Shown here: positions 53,259 to 62,936 of the stretch, one piece after another
How the letters are laid out: each line of letters starts with the position of its first letter
Position numbering within the stretch: position 1 is the first letter of the stretch
NCBI RefSeq assembly: GCF_019599545.1
Contig: NZ_JAIEZV010000004.1
Location: forward strand, 62,001-126,000
From: Halobacillus sp. Nhm2S1
GTDB lineage: Bacteria > Bacillota > Bacilli > Bacillales > Halobacillaceae
Reading direction: 5' to 3'
Length of the DNA: 64,000 bases
Position numbers and translations under genes: made by a program
Notes under the pieces: model-generated
The model's database searches: none
Told to the model about the DNA's origin: nothing
What the model saw: only the letters and a program-made list of their open reading frames with translations

Positions 53259-53477
53259 GTGGAAGCTCGCCCCGTTCGTAAACAGCTTGGACTAAGCAAG
53301 TATCAATTATTTCTCATATCCGCCATCATGGTCGTTGCATTCTTATCTGTATCCATGATTACCAAGAACTTCAATTATACGCTGGCTTCGTTGATCACAG
53401 TCATTGTCATTAACTTCAGCATCTTACTTAAAACAGTTCGCCTACAAAGAAAAAGAGCCTTTAAATCTGGACAGTAA
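53259..53477 (+). CDS. Small two-helix membrane protein
   Basis: A 72-residue protein from GTG 53259 behind AGGGAG, with two hydrophobic helices (about 15-32 and 39-57) and a basic C-terminus (RLQRKRAFKSG). A consensus promoter lies 32 bases upstream, so it is expressed as its own unit. The family is not recognised. Confidence 0.65.
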   Translation: MEARPVRKQLGLSKYQLFLISAIMVVAFLSVSMITKNFNYTLASLITVIVINFSILLKTVRLQRKRAFKSGQ

Positions 53478-53487
53478 TCGTCCTGAA

Positions 53488-54249
53488 TTAAAGGCTCTTT
53501 TTCTGTTCTTCTATCCTGTTTTTCCTCTGACTTATAGACATGTAGTTCAAGCTCTTCTCCATATGCTGATCGATCAATTGGAGCAAGCGGGTCAAGTCTT
53601 TATTTTTTAATGCTTCGAGCAAGCGTTCATGTTCTTTAAAGCGCTGTTTTTCGTATAGGTCTTCATCTACAAACACATCGTACAACATAAGATATACATT
53701 GATTTGATTAAGGATTCGTTCCGTAAAGTCAATCAAAAACGTATTTTTTGTTTTTAACGCAAGGGTCATATGAAATTGCTTGTTTACATCCAGGTATTCC
53801 AGGATATTTCGTGTTTCGTAGGTTTCTCTTTCATGTTCAATCCATTCTTCCAAGTGAACGAAATCTTCTTCATTCATCTGGTCAAAGATTTGTTCAAGGG
53901 TCATCTTTTCTAAATGACGCCTCATATCAAAGGCTTGTCTAATTTCTTCAAGCGTAGGTTCCACGACAAAGGCCCCACGATTGGAATAGATTTTCACCAA
54001 CCCTTCCTCTTCCAATTTTTTCATCGCGTTGCGGATTGGGGTTCGTGAAACTTGCAATTCTTTTCCAATCGTGTTTTCGACAAGCTGGGTACCCGGAGGT
54101 AGATGGCGAAACAAAATGTGGTTTTTCAAGTATTCGTATACGTCATCCGTTCTGGATTGACGCTCATTGAGCGTTTCTGTAAACGTACGGTTCTGGATGT
54201 TATCCCACCTTTTATGCCAAGCGTTTAAAGTTTTCTCCAAGAATTTCAT
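53488..54249 (-). CDS. GntR-family regulator (FCD type)
   Basis: A 253-residue regulator with an N-terminal winged helix (about 35-100, GKELQVSRTPIRNAMKKLEEEG) and an all-helical FCD effector domain (about 105-240) that in this family binds small carboxylates, often through a metal. The first 38 bases overlap the upstream YitT-type gene in another frame, so the two are coupled. No strong ribosome site is seen. Confidence 0.87.
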   Translation of the reverse strand: MKFLEKTLNAWHKRWDNIQNRTFTETLNERQSRTDDVYEYLKNHILFRHLPPGTQLVENTIGKELQVSRTPIRNAMKKLEEEGLVKIYSNRGAFVVEPTLEEIRQAFDMRRHLEKMTLEQIFDQMNEEDFVHLEEWIEHERETYETRNILEYLDVNKQFHMTLALKTKNTFLIDFTERILNQINVYLMLYDVFVDEDLYEKQRFKEHERLLEALKNKDLTRLLQLIDQHMEKSLNYMSISQRKNRIEEQKKSL

Positions 54250-55060
54250 TCATGGAGTGAACGGTTATGAAGGCTTGTTCGTCTACTGCCGTCATATATT
54301 TTTTTAGCCTTGTATAGTCTTTACGGCTTAGGATCGTCGTAATAACTTCTTTGTCTTCTTGATTAAAAGCACCCTTCGCCTGATGAATCGTAGCGCCTCG
54401 TCCCAGTTGATTGACAATGAAATAACGGACTAATTCACTTTCTCGACTAATAATAACAATTTCTTTATTGTCTTCAAATTGCTGCAGCATGTAGTCAATA
54501 ACCAGGCCATTCAAAATGACCCCGAAAAATGCGTACATTCCGACCGTTGGTCCGAAAAGGAAGATGGATGATGTTGCAATCGCAATATCGGAAAACAAGA
54601 CCCCTTTTCCGACTTCAACAGAAAAGAATTTATTCAGGATCATAGCTAGGATATCTGTTCCACCGGTAGAGGCTCCCTGATGGAAAACAAGTGCCATTCC
54701 TGATGCCGCGATAATCTGACCGATAATCAACTGAATGAGTAGATCATCACTTAAAGCTTCCTGCATAGGGAAAAATGCTTCCAGCCCCCATACCATAAAG
54801 GAAAGAGCGAAACTTGCATATATGGTTTTCAGGCCAAATTGAAAGCCTAAGAATATAAAGCCGACAATAAAGAGTATAACGTTCAAGAAAATCATAATCA
54901 TTCCTAGCGAGAGATCTGGAATGACTTTATTCAGTACGATCGAAGCACCACTTACTCCTCCTGTGGCAAGATCGTTTGGTGATAGGAAAAAATGGACATT
55001 GATGGCGACTCCGAGCGCACCTAAGTTCATTAATAGAAAAGACCATACTTTTTTAAGCAT
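54212..55060 (-). CDS. YitT-family membrane protein (DUF161 + DUF2179)
   Basis: A 282-residue protein with five to six helices in the first two thirds (YitT_membrane, with a GATGGVSG-like LATGGVSGASIVL and HQGASTGGTDILA) and a soluble C-terminal DUF2179 domain (about 205-280). The YitT family is widespread in Firmicutes and its role is unclear. It is followed by and overlaps the GntR gene. Confidence 0.9.
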   Translation of the reverse strand: MLKKVWSFLLMNLGALGVAINVHFFLSPNDLATGGVSGASIVLNKVIPDLSLGMIMIFLNVILFIVGFIFLGFQFGLKTIYASFALSFMVWGLEAFFPMQEALSDDLLIQLIIGQIIAASGMALVFHQGASTGGTDILAMILNKFFSVEVGKGVLFSDIAIATSSIFLFGPTVGMYAFFGVILNGLVIDYMLQQFEDNKEIVIISRESELVRYFIVNQLGRGATIHQAKGAFNQEDKEVITTILSRKDYTRLKKYMTAVDEQAFITVHSMNEILGENFKRLA

Positions 55061-55351
55061 CAGAAAGCCTCCTTTTATGTGTAAATCGGTTGGAATTTGT
55101 CGAACGAAAATTGTAGTACAATCGGGATTATAGAGCCCATAAATACGTTTGTAAACAGCTTTGATTACAAAAAAATAATTTATTTAATGTAAGCGATTGA
55201 ATGTGGAATTTTCTAATAATAATAAAGGGTCAAAGGCTAAAATTTCGAAATTTAATGAATCCTGATGGCATATAAGGAAATTAGTCACTTTCTGCATATA
55301 AGGTTTCCGTTAGTCCTTTGGGTAATAGTAAATGTTCTCACCTCAAAACAA
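55061..55351. other. Gene-free spacer upstream of the YitT gene
   Basis: No gene, repeat or structured RNA is seen apart from the terminator that closes it. It should hold the promoter of yitT-gntR. Confidence 0.5.
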
Positions 55352-55388
55352 TAAAAAAGCATCATCCCTTTGGATGATGCTTTTTCTG
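55352..55388 (-). terminator. Terminator of the histidine kinase gene
   Basis: A 14-bp perfect stem AAAAAGCATCATCC/GGATGATGCTTTTT with a four-base loop. Confidence 0.88.
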
Positions 55389-55394
55389 AGAATT

Positions 55395-57260
55395 TTATTT
55401 TGGTAAGGTTACGGTAACTGTTGTACCGGTACCTTTTTGACTCTCGTATGATATTTCTCCATTCAGGTCTGAAACAATCTTCTTCGTGACCATCACTCCT
55501 AAACCAGTTCCTTTTTCTTTAGTTGTAAAGAAAGGTTCACCGATTTTGGCAAGCTCTTGTGGTGTTAAACCAGGTCCATTGTCTGAAACGGAAAGCGTTA
55601 GGTTAGAGCTGGACATCTGTATGCACACACGAACCTCTCCCCCTAGATCCACAGCGTCAATAGCGTTTTTGACAAGGTTGATAAGAATTTGATTCAACCG
55701 CTTCGGTTCCGTTTCAAATGTGTCCTGGATGGGATCACAGTCAAACAGGAGATATATTTGCTTTTCATTCGCTTCTGGTTCAAGCAGCCGCAATACATAA
55801 GAAACCAATTGTTCAGGATCTACCTGCTCAAGCTGAATCGATGATTTCGGCTTGGATAGCATCATGAAATCCTGAACGATGGCTTCAATACGATTGACTT
55901 CGTCGAGGATAATCTCTTGATAGTTATCCCTCAATTCAGGATTAGCTGCCCCAATTTGCAGAAACCCTTTAATCGCAGTCAACGGGTTTTTGATTTCATG
56001 AGCAATACCAGCAGACATTTGAGTAATTGTAGAGAGCTGTTGGGATTTCTCTTTAAGCTCTAACATCTCTTTGTATTCTGTTACATCCTCATGAATACCA
56101 AGAACATAAGAATTTCCATAATATTCAACAGGAAAGCCTTTCGTACGAATCCATTTCGTTTTTTCTTCAGCACCAGAAAGACGAAATTCTATTTCACTTT
56201 CTTTTTTTGCCATCTCATCTAGAGCTGTCCTTAAAGAGGCACGGTCCGATTCGTGAACTTTTTCCATAAACAAGTTCGGATCGAGGAAAGCTTCCCGACG
56301 GGAGATGCCGAACATCTCCTGAAAAGCTGGACTGACGTAGTGGAGTTCCTTGAAGTCCGGCCGGCTGATCCAGAAGACATCCTTAATGTTATTGGCAAGC
56401 AATGCAAACCTTTCTTCCGAAGCCTTCAAGGCTTTCAATTGATTCTTGTATTCTGTGATGTCCTGGAGAAAGACAGTAATCCCCATTTCCGTAGGATGAA
56501 CAGTAACATGGACATCTGTATTGGTTTCCTTAAGATACCCCTCAAACTCCACAGTCTCTTGAGTTTCCATTGACCTTAAATACTGTTGAAAGAAATGATA
56601 GTGCTCACGTATTGGGAATATATCCCACAACTTCTTGAAATAGTTTTGGAAGAAAGGGACTTCTGTCATCTCTTCCATTTTGGGATTGGCATACGTAACT
56701 TCCCAATTGTGATTGATCAATGCCAGACCATGTGGAAATTTATCGACAAGGTGCATCATTCTTTTTTTCATGGGAGAAGACTCCGATCCAAACATGTGTA
56801 TCATATTTCGGTGGTTTTGATAACCAACACTTTGGTTTAAAGACAATGTGGTTTTTTCTTGCTGATTCGAAGAGAGAGTCATGGAGGCAGGGCCATCGAC
56901 CAGGTCCTTTATACTTTTCAAGGAAAAAGCAATCTGACCATTTGTCAAATGAACCATTTTGCATTGATATTTATGCCTGTTCGCATCTGTCAACTGGACA
57001 GACGATTCTCTGAGCCCATCTGTTAAAAGATTATGCAAAACCTGCTGAAGGCGTTGCTGTCCCGTGTGAGCAAAACTGCGGATCCACTGAGAGAACGACA
57101 TGTCCGACTCTTGCAGTTGAAGTGTTCCTTGCATTTGCTGATTAAGCGTAACTGTTTGAAGACGCAAATCCAGTAAACATGCAGGTGTACCATTCAAACT
57201 TAGAACATCCAAAATTTCGCCGCTATGCACTTGGTCAGAATACCTCTCTCTAATTACCAA
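55395..57260 (-). CDS. PAS-domain sensor histidine kinase (orphan)
   Basis: A soluble 621-residue kinase with an N-terminal sensory region, then PAS domains at about 165-270 and 280-395. Next come HisKA (H box AHEIKNPLTAIKGF, about 417-430) and HATPase_c with N box NLVKNAIDAV, DNGPGL and GTGLGV. No transmembrane helix is evident. The start is TTG 57260, eight bases after AGGAGG. No response regulator is adjacent, as in the sporulation-type kinases KinA/KinE that feed Spo0F; that link is inference. Confidence 0.88.
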   Translation of the reverse strand: MVIRERYSDQVHSGEILDVLSLNGTPACLLDLRLQTVTLNQQMQGTLQLQESDMSFSQWIRSFAHTGQQRLQQVLHNLLTDGLRESSVQLTDANRHKYQCKMVHLTNGQIAFSLKSIKDLVDGPASMTLSSNQQEKTTLSLNQSVGYQNHRNMIHMFGSESSPMKKRMMHLVDKFPHGLALINHNWEVTYANPKMEEMTEVPFFQNYFKKLWDIFPIREHYHFFQQYLRSMETQETVEFEGYLKETNTDVHVTVHPTEMGITVFLQDITEYKNQLKALKASEERFALLANNIKDVFWISRPDFKELHYVSPAFQEMFGISRREAFLDPNLFMEKVHESDRASLRTALDEMAKKESEIEFRLSGAEEKTKWIRTKGFPVEYYGNSYVLGIHEDVTEYKEMLELKEKSQQLSTITQMSAGIAHEIKNPLTAIKGFLQIGAANPELRDNYQEIILDEVNRIEAIVQDFMMLSKPKSSIQLEQVDPEQLVSYVLRLLEPEANEKQIYLLFDCDPIQDTFETEPKRLNQILINLVKNAIDAVDLGGEVRVCIQMSSSNLTLSVSDNGPGLTPQELAKIGEPFFTTKEKGTGLGVMVTKKIVSDLNGEISYESQKGTGTTVTVTLPK

Positions 57261-57428
57261 TATTAAGACCTCTTTCCTTTTAGCCGTTCAATATTTTCCA
57301 GTACGGTTATCATTATAACGTAAGCCTTAACAATTTTGAATATTTTCAAAACAATTCACCCATTATTTTTGTATTTACTACAAATTATGAGGTAGAAGAC
57401 AAGTTTATGACCATTTTCTTGTATCTTT

Positions 57429-58298
57429 TCATCCTTCGATGCTTCTCCATAGCGTTAATGAGGCGTAACTCAAATACGGCTCCCATTCCTTACTCCAATT
57501 CTCCATTTGCTCATATGTCGGTTTGGTTTCCAAGTTGAAATAAAGCTTTAGTGCATTTTGAATGCCGATATCGGCTTTTGGAAAAAGATTCGGTCGGCCA
57601 ACACCGAACATCATCCAATTTTCTGCTGTCCAAGGCCCAATCCCTCTAACTTTAACCAGTTGCTTCATAATTTCCTTATCTGATTCATTTGCTAATGCTG
57701 CCAAATCCAGCTTCCCATCCACAATTAAACGTGATGTATCAATAACATATTCTGCTTTTCGCTGACTGAATTGCAATTCTCTTAACGTTTCATAAGGGGT
57801 TTCGGCTACAGTTTCAGGGTCTGGGTAAAACCATACCCCATCCTTTTTTGTTCCCAGTGTTTCCACGAACCGAGTACTCAACGTATAAGCGAATTTCATA
57901 TTCAACTGCTGGTGGATGATGACTTTCATCAAACAGTCATAAAGATGAAAATCCTTGACAATCGGTGTGCCTGGATGTGCCTGGAACATTGTTTTCAAAT
58001 TGGTATTCAAGAAATGGTGATGCACTTTTTTTATATCTGTATCCCATTGAAATAAATCAGATATATGAGAGAGCAACGCTTCTTTATCTTCCTCACTGTC
58101 ACTCGACACTTCAAAAGAAGGATCAGCGGTTGTGCCGAGTCCCTGGACACGGACAATGTGATGGTTTCCTCCTAACTTCACTGGAACATCGACCCAACGC
58201 TCTTCCCGGTTTATACGGGTTAGAGGGTCAAACGCCCATCGAAGCAATGTGTAATCAAAATCATAAAATGTATGTGCTTTAAACTTTTCTTTCCACAA
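57429..58298 (-). CDS. DNA-3-methyladenine glycosylase, AlkA family (YfjP-like)
   Basis: Base-excision repair glycosylase of 289 residues. The N-terminal AlkA-like domain is followed by an HhH-GPD domain with hairpin VKVRGIGPWTAENW and the catalytic Asp in FPKADIGIQ. The start is TTG 58298 behind GGGAGG. It resembles B. subtilis YfjP. Confidence 0.88.
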   Translation of the reverse strand: MWKEKFKAHTFYDFDYTLLRWAFDPLTRINREERWVDVPVKLGGNHHIVRVQGLGTTADPSFEVSSDSEEDKEALLSHISDLFQWDTDIKKVHHHFLNTNLKTMFQAHPGTPIVKDFHLYDCLMKVIIHQQLNMKFAYTLSTRFVETLGTKKDGVWFYPDPETVAETPYETLRELQFSQRKAEYVIDTSRLIVDGKLDLAALANESDKEIMKQLVKVRGIGPWTAENWMMFGVGRPNLFPKADIGIQNALKLYFNLETKPTYEQMENWSKEWEPYLSYASLTLWRSIEG

Positions 58299-58623
58299 AC
58301 TGTTTTTCCTCCCTTTTGTCGGACGATTTGTTTATAATTTGTTAAGAATGGGAACTATGCCCTAATATCCTCTTTTACTCATTTCCATCTTCATTCCTTT
58401 TCAAACATTCTTCTACATCCCCATACATTTGTCCACCTGCAATAATTCTTATCCCTAGACTGCTCCTCCGATTTGAAAATGCCCTTATTCTTGGAAGTCT
58501 CCATTTCGAAACTCTCATGTGAGTGAGGGATTTGAGGAATCGGCTCACTTAATGAGGACAGGTCAAAAAATAGAGAAGTTGCGTCACGGTACCTTATAAC
58601 TCCTACAATATAAATGAAAAAGA
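58299..58623. other. Gene-free spacer
   Basis: An 81-codon frame on the minus strand has no ribosome site and a composition unlike its neighbours. I see no repeat or RNA here. Confidence 0.45.
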
Positions 58624-58656
58624 AAAACCACCACACGGAATGTGCAGTGGTTTAGT
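58624..58656 (-). terminator. Terminator of pdaA
   Basis: On the minus strand AAACCAC pairs with GTGGTTT around TGCACA..TGTG, then TTTTCTTTTT follows. Confidence 0.7.
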
Positions 58657-58657
58657 T

Positions 58658-59437
58658 TTAGAGGCCCCAAACAGGAGCAGGAACCAACTGTTTAATCATG
58701 AGATCATTCAAGCTTCCAAACCTGTATCCTCTTTTTCTAAGTTCATCAATAAGTTGAGACAAAGCCTCCGCATTATCCTGTGAAACGGTGTGTAGAAGGA
58801 TGACGGCTCCTGGATGGATTTGATCGATGACACTCCTATAGGCATATTCCCAACCGCGTTGTTTATCTGTTTCCCAGTCCACAAAAGCGAGGGACCAAAA
58901 GGCATGCGTGTAGCCAAATTCTTTCGCCCATTCTAATGTTCTCTCATTAAAAGTTCCACGGGGCGGACGAACAAAAGTCATCACTTCCTGATCAGTCAAC
59001 TCTTTGACGGCCTGGTCCACTCTTTCTAACTCTTGCTTCATTTTCTCTTTCGATACTTTTGTAAAGTCAGGATGGCTCCAGGAATGATTCCCGATCAAGT
59101 GGCCTTCTTTCGCCATTCGCTTTAGAAGTTCCGGTGCGCTTTCAATATAATGACCGGTAACAAAAAAAGTAGCGGGTACATCTTTTTCCTTCAATACGTC
59201 GAGCACTTGACCTGTGTATCCTTGTTCATAACCGTTATCAAAAGTCAAATAAACCACCGGGTCACCAGAAGGATCTACATAAAAACCATCATATTTCTCA
59301 ATCATAGGCCCGTACCTTCCGACGTCAGGAACGGAACCATCTTTCTTTTTACTAAACCCCCAGCCTTCTGCTAATGTCTGGTTTGGCAAAATCAAGAGGA
59401 ATAACGCCATGAACAAGGCGAATGTTCTTTTCCACAT
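58658..59437 (-). CDS. pdaA: Delta-lactam-biosynthetic de-N-acetylase PdaA
   Basis: Secreted polysaccharide deacetylase that makes muramic delta-lactam in spore cortex. The 259 residues have a signal peptide ending near LAEGW, then the NodB domain. The PdaA-type motif TFDNGYE replaces the usual TFDDG, with zinc His in GNHSWSHPDF and RPPRGTFNERT. The presence of pdaA suggests a spore former. ATG 59437 is used; GTG 59440 is one codon earlier. Confidence 0.93.
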   Translation of the reverse strand: MWKRTFALFMALFLLILPNQTLAEGWGFSKKKDGSVPDVGRYGPMIEKYDGFYVDPSGDPVVYLTFDNGYEQGYTGQVLDVLKEKDVPATFFVTGHYIESAPELLKRMAKEGHLIGNHSWSHPDFTKVSKEKMKQELERVDQAVKELTDQEVMTFVRPPRGTFNERTLEWAKEFGYTHAFWSLAFVDWETDKQRGWEYAYRSVIDQIHPGAVILLHTVSQDNAEALSQLIDELRKRGYRFGSLNDLMIKQLVPAPVWGL

Positions 59438-59489
59438 CACGTACCACTCACTTTTTTCTTAGTATGTGTGAACATCTGGTGAATATAAA

Positions 59490-59525
59490 AAAAGGCAGGT
59501 GGGAAAATTACCCACATGCCTTTTA
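59490..59525 (-). terminator. Terminator of the NhaC-like gene
   Basis: AAAAGGCAGGTGGG pairs with CCCACaTGCCTTTT just after the minus-strand stop. Confidence 0.82.
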
Positions 59526-60830
59526 TAAAAATAGCGATGCCGCCCATCCGAAGATGAACAGTGGAATGTTGAAGTGTAAGAATGTAGGGACACAAGTATC
59601 CCAAATGTGATTGTGCCTTCCATCCGCATTCAGACCAGATGTTGGTCCAAGTGTACTATCAGAAGCAGGAGAACCAGCATCACCCAGAGCTCCAGCCGTT
59701 CCTATTAGCGCAGCTGTTGCCATTGGTGAAAACCCTGCTGACAAACAAATCGGCACGAAAAGTGCGGCCAGAATTGGAATGGTGGCAAATGAAGAACCTA
59801 TCCCCATCGTGACAATCAACCCGACAAGTAACAGTAAGAAAGCGATGAATGCTTGGTTATCACCGAGATAATCGGAACTGACTTCGACAAGAGCTGATAC
59901 AGACTCAGTTTCTGTCAGTACGTTTGCATAACCCGCTGCTACTAACATAACAAAAGCGATAAAGCCCATCATCCCGATTCCTTCATTCACTACTTTGTCT
60001 CCTTTGTTATAAGGAACAACGCGGAAGATGAACATAAGGATAATTCCCGCGAGTGCAGCTAGAATAAGATTCTGCCATACCGCTTGAATGACAAGGGTGA
60101 CTACGATTGCTACAAGAGTCCAGAAGTGATTAAGGTTAAATCCAGTTGATTGTACTTTTTCGACTTCAACCCCGTTCCCTTCTGCATCCACATCCGGCAA
60201 GTCACGCTTCTTCCGATACGTAATAAAAATGGCAATCAAAAGACCGACGATCATCCCTGAACCTGGAATGATCAAGGATTGAGCGATCGAACCAATGCCA
60301 AGGTCGATTCCACTGGTGCTCATGGATGATTGAATCGTTTCATGGAAGATATATCCAAAACCGATTGGCAGCATCACATAAGGAGCCTTCAAACCAAAGG
60401 TCAAGGCTGCAGCAACAGCCCTGCGGTCCAATTTCATTTCATCAAACAATTTTAGTAGCGGTGGAATTAAAATAGGAATAAAAGCAATGTGTACAGGGAT
60501 TACATTTTGGGACAAGCTCGCTACAAATGCGATGACAAGTACCATCATCGTACGTTTATCTTTTAAAACTCGGAGCAGATAACCAATAAGCAGTGATGTG
60601 ATTCCAGAATAGCTGATGGCTACTGCAAAAGCTCCTAACAATATATAACTAAGCGCCACGCTTGCCTGTTCACCCATACCGCCAACAAGCAGTTCTAAGG
60701 AACTCACCAAGGTTTCCCCATTCATGAGGCCGGCAGTCAAACCTGCGGCAAGAATAGCGATAATGACATTCACACGTAATAAACTTAAGATTGTCATTAC
60801 CAGGACAGAGACGACAACTGCCCATGCCAT
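59523..60830 (-). CDS. Na+/H+ antiporter family protein (YuiF-like)
   Basis: A 435-residue carrier with 11-12 helices, of the NhaC/YuiF type in the ion transporter superfamily. Conserved segments are VIPVHIAFIPILIPP and the C-terminal GTAGALGDAGSPASDSTLGP. ATG 60830 follows AGGAGAAT; the frame opens nine codons earlier. It is annotated in relatives as antiporter or amino-acid carrier; the substrate is not proven. Confidence 0.85.
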   Translation of the reverse strand: MAWAVVVSVLVMTILSLLRVNVIIAILAAGLTAGLMNGETLVSSLELLVGGMGEQASVALSYILLGAFAVAISYSGITSLLIGYLLRVLKDKRTMMVLVIAFVASLSQNVIPVHIAFIPILIPPLLKLFDEMKLDRRAVAAALTFGLKAPYVMLPIGFGYIFHETIQSSMSTSGIDLGIGSIAQSLIIPGSGMIVGLLIAIFITYRKKRDLPDVDAEGNGVEVEKVQSTGFNLNHFWTLVAIVVTLVIQAVWQNLILAALAGIILMFIFRVVPYNKGDKVVNEGIGMMGFIAFVMLVAAGYANVLTETESVSALVEVSSDYLGDNQAFIAFLLLLVGLIVTMGIGSSFATIPILAALFVPICLSAGFSPMATAALIGTAGALGDAGSPASDSTLGPTSGLNADGRHNHIWDTCVPTFLHFNIPLFIFGWAASLFL

Positions 60831-60941
60831 AAAACATTCTCCTCTCATTCTTTTCATGCATTAACGATTTATCATGATAAAGCACGAACGTGAAAAAATC
60901 AACCCTCAAATGAATTGAGAGTCAATTCTGACGATCACCGT

Positions 60942-61091
60942 TTACCCCATGTTTTTTTCAAGATCTTCCAACATGGAAATCAGACGATCAATATCTTCAA
61001 CAGACGTTTCTTCCGGGTCCAACTTCTCAATACGTCCCATAAAATCCGCCAGGCGCACTTTCAGATCTTCAATCCGTTCTTGTTGTGACAT
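60942..61091 (-). CDS. Small SE1561-like protein
   Basis: A 49-residue helical protein starting MSQQERIEDLKVRLADFMGR and containing DPEETSVEDIDRLISMLEDL, the conserved core of the SE1561 family. AGAGGTG lies eight bases upstream. The function is unknown; it stands alone between an antiporter and an MscS gene. Confidence 0.8.
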   Translation of the reverse strand: MSQQERIEDLKVRLADFMGRIEKLDPEETSVEDIDRLISMLEDLEKNMG

Positions 61092-61231
61092 TCTTCTGCA
61101 CCTCTTTTCTTTATACTTTCACGTTTTGGCCACGTCCATCATAGTACATGTCAATCGGCCTGTCCACAAAGAAGAAATCCATCCCCCACTAATGCTATAA
61201 TGCTTGATAGAACCTATAGGAGGACGAATCC

Positions 61232-62110
61232 ATGTCATTAAACGAGTTTAATGCTTACCTGGAAGAAAACCCCATAATAAGACTTTTATTAATTGCAGCT
61301 ATCCTTTTTGTAGTTGTCCTCATCCTCCGTAAAGTCATTCATACGTTTTTCAAAAAAACGGACTTCATTGAGGAAAGAAAAGAAAACACCCTGGAATCTA
61401 TGCTCAATTCCATCATCAGTTACACAGCACTCATCGGCTTCATTCTTGTCGTTCTTGATGAATTCACTTCCATCGAAAGATTACTTGCCGGTGCTGGAGT
61501 CATCGGGATTATTGTAGGGTTTGGCGCACAAAGCCTGATCAAAGACTTTTTTGCCGGCCTGTTCCTTTTATATGAAAAGCAGCTTCATAAAGGGGACTTC
61601 ATCTCCGTTAACAACACCTTTCACGGGACAGTTGAAGACATAGGACTCCGGTTTTTGAAGGTGCGTCAATGGAGCGGGAAATTATTAACCATCAGCAATG
61701 GTCAGATCAAAACCATTGAAAATTACAACTTTGAATACATGCGCGTCATCGAAAAAGTCACCACAAGTTTTCACCAAGACCCCAAACAAGCGTATCAAGT
61801 CTTAGAAAAAGCTTGTGAGCGATTGAATGAGGAATTGCATGAGTACTTGAAGAAAGATTTGACCGATAAGCCTTATGAACCGTTCCAAGTGTATGGCATG
61901 TCCTCTTTAAACCATGAACACCGTGGATATGAATATACAGTCGTGGCTGTAGTCAATGACCTAGTCTATTGGACGGCAGCAAAAAAAACGCGCCTCATTC
62001 TAGCTGAAGAGTTGTTTGAAAACAATATCTTCATGGCAGAACAGCGCGTTGAATTGAATTCATCTGGTCATGGGGACCATCACTTCACTTCGAATGAAAA
62101 GCTCACGTGA
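61232..62110 (+). CDS. Mechanosensitive channel, MscS family
   Basis: A 292-residue small-conductance mechanosensitive channel that releases solutes on hypo-osmotic shock. Three helices (about 15-33, 52-75, 82-118) include the pore helix with AGAGVIGIIVGFGAQSLIKD. The beta domain (KGDFISVNNTFHGTVEDIGL) and cytoplasmic cage follow. It resembles B. subtilis YkuT/YhdY. Its last 31 bases overlap the convergent yfkD-like gene. Confidence 0.92.
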   Translation: MSLNEFNAYLEENPIIRLLLIAAILFVVVLILRKVIHTFFKKTDFIEERKENTLESMLNSIISYTALIGFILVVLDEFTSIERLLAGAGVIGIIVGFGAQSLIKDFFAGLFLLYEKQLHKGDFISVNNTFHGTVEDIGLRFLKVRQWSGKLLTISNGQIKTIENYNFEYMRVIEKVTTSFHQDPKQAYQVLEKACERLNEELHEYLKKDLTDKPYEPFQVYGMSSLNHEHRGYEYTVVAVVNDLVYWTAAKKTRLILAEELFENNIFMAEQRVELNSSGHGDHHFTSNEKLT

Positions 62111-62886
62111 TCTTGGATCGGGATCCATGCCCCGATCCCTTGCCTCGTGACATTTTTTACGCTCAACGTTTTTTTCGAACCTTTGAGCTGGATGTACACA
62201 TCACCAAAGGTCACTTCCCCTTTTTCATTGACAGCTGGTGCATAAGCATGCAGAATTCCTACTTTGTTTGTTGGTACACCATACGTATTGTTTTGCTTAG
62301 TCCCTTTACCAATGACCGTATTGAAGGAAAGTGGAAGCTTGGTATTTTTTTGTGCTTCTAGCAGAATAAGCTTCATCATCTGGTCGCTATGACTAATTCT
62401 TGAAGTCAAACCGCCTTTGATCTGCTTCTCTTCTTTCTGCACATAACTCAGCTTCTCTGTTTGTTTCCCACCGTGGTTGCTGTATTCATTCGTATTGATC
62501 TCCTGGTATTCCCAATTGATATTTGTCTCTTTAGATTCGTAAGCCAGCGGCCATCGCCCTAAAAAAATCTCACCTCTGTAACCAATGGCGAACGGCGATG
62601 GTTTCAATGATGTTTCATTCAACATCTCAATCAACTGCGGGTTCGTCACTCGAACATCCGTATCTTCCATCAATTCTTTTGTAATCTCTTCCGCTTCCAA
62701 CAACTCTTGATCATCTGTTGAATTCGGATACGTGTTGTCTTTGGATATGTTCAGTACATGGTTCGGAATCGCACTCTCTTTTTCTGTTTTCTTATTTTCA
62801 GCTGATATCGATCCAGCACTAATGAACATGAAAATCCCAATAAATATGATCAGTCCTAACCACTTTCTTTTCACATCATGGGCCAC
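62080..62886 (-). CDS. yfkD: YfkD-like secreted protein
   Basis: A 268-residue protein with a signal peptide (helix about 9-27, AEN cleavage region) and the YfkD domain; typical segments are PFAIGYRGEIFLGRWPL and NVTRQGIGAWIPIQD. In B. subtilis YfkD is an uncharacterised, stress-regulon-linked protein. The start at 62886 follows AAAGGTGG; a later Met is not available before the signal. Confidence 0.85.
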   Translation of the reverse strand: MAHDVKRKWLGLIIFIGIFMFISAGSISAENKKTEKESAIPNHVLNISKDNTYPNSTDDQELLEAEEITKELMEDTDVRVTNPQLIEMLNETSLKPSPFAIGYRGEIFLGRWPLAYESKETNINWEYQEINTNEYSNHGGKQTEKLSYVQKEEKQIKGGLTSRISHSDQMMKLILLEAQKNTKLPLSFNTVIGKGTKQNNTYGVPTNKVGILHAYAPAVNEKGEVTFGDVYIQLKGSKKTLSVKNVTRQGIGAWIPIQDHVSFSFEVK

Positions 62887-62936
62887 CTTTCTTTTTTTAT
62901 ATTTTGTGAAAAACGGCCCGGACTATACACAAGGAA

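Noticed and set aside
58391-58636. 81-codon minus-strand frame
   Set aside because: It overlaps the pdaA terminator at its 5' end, lacks a ribosome site and has aromatic-rich, repeat-like composition.
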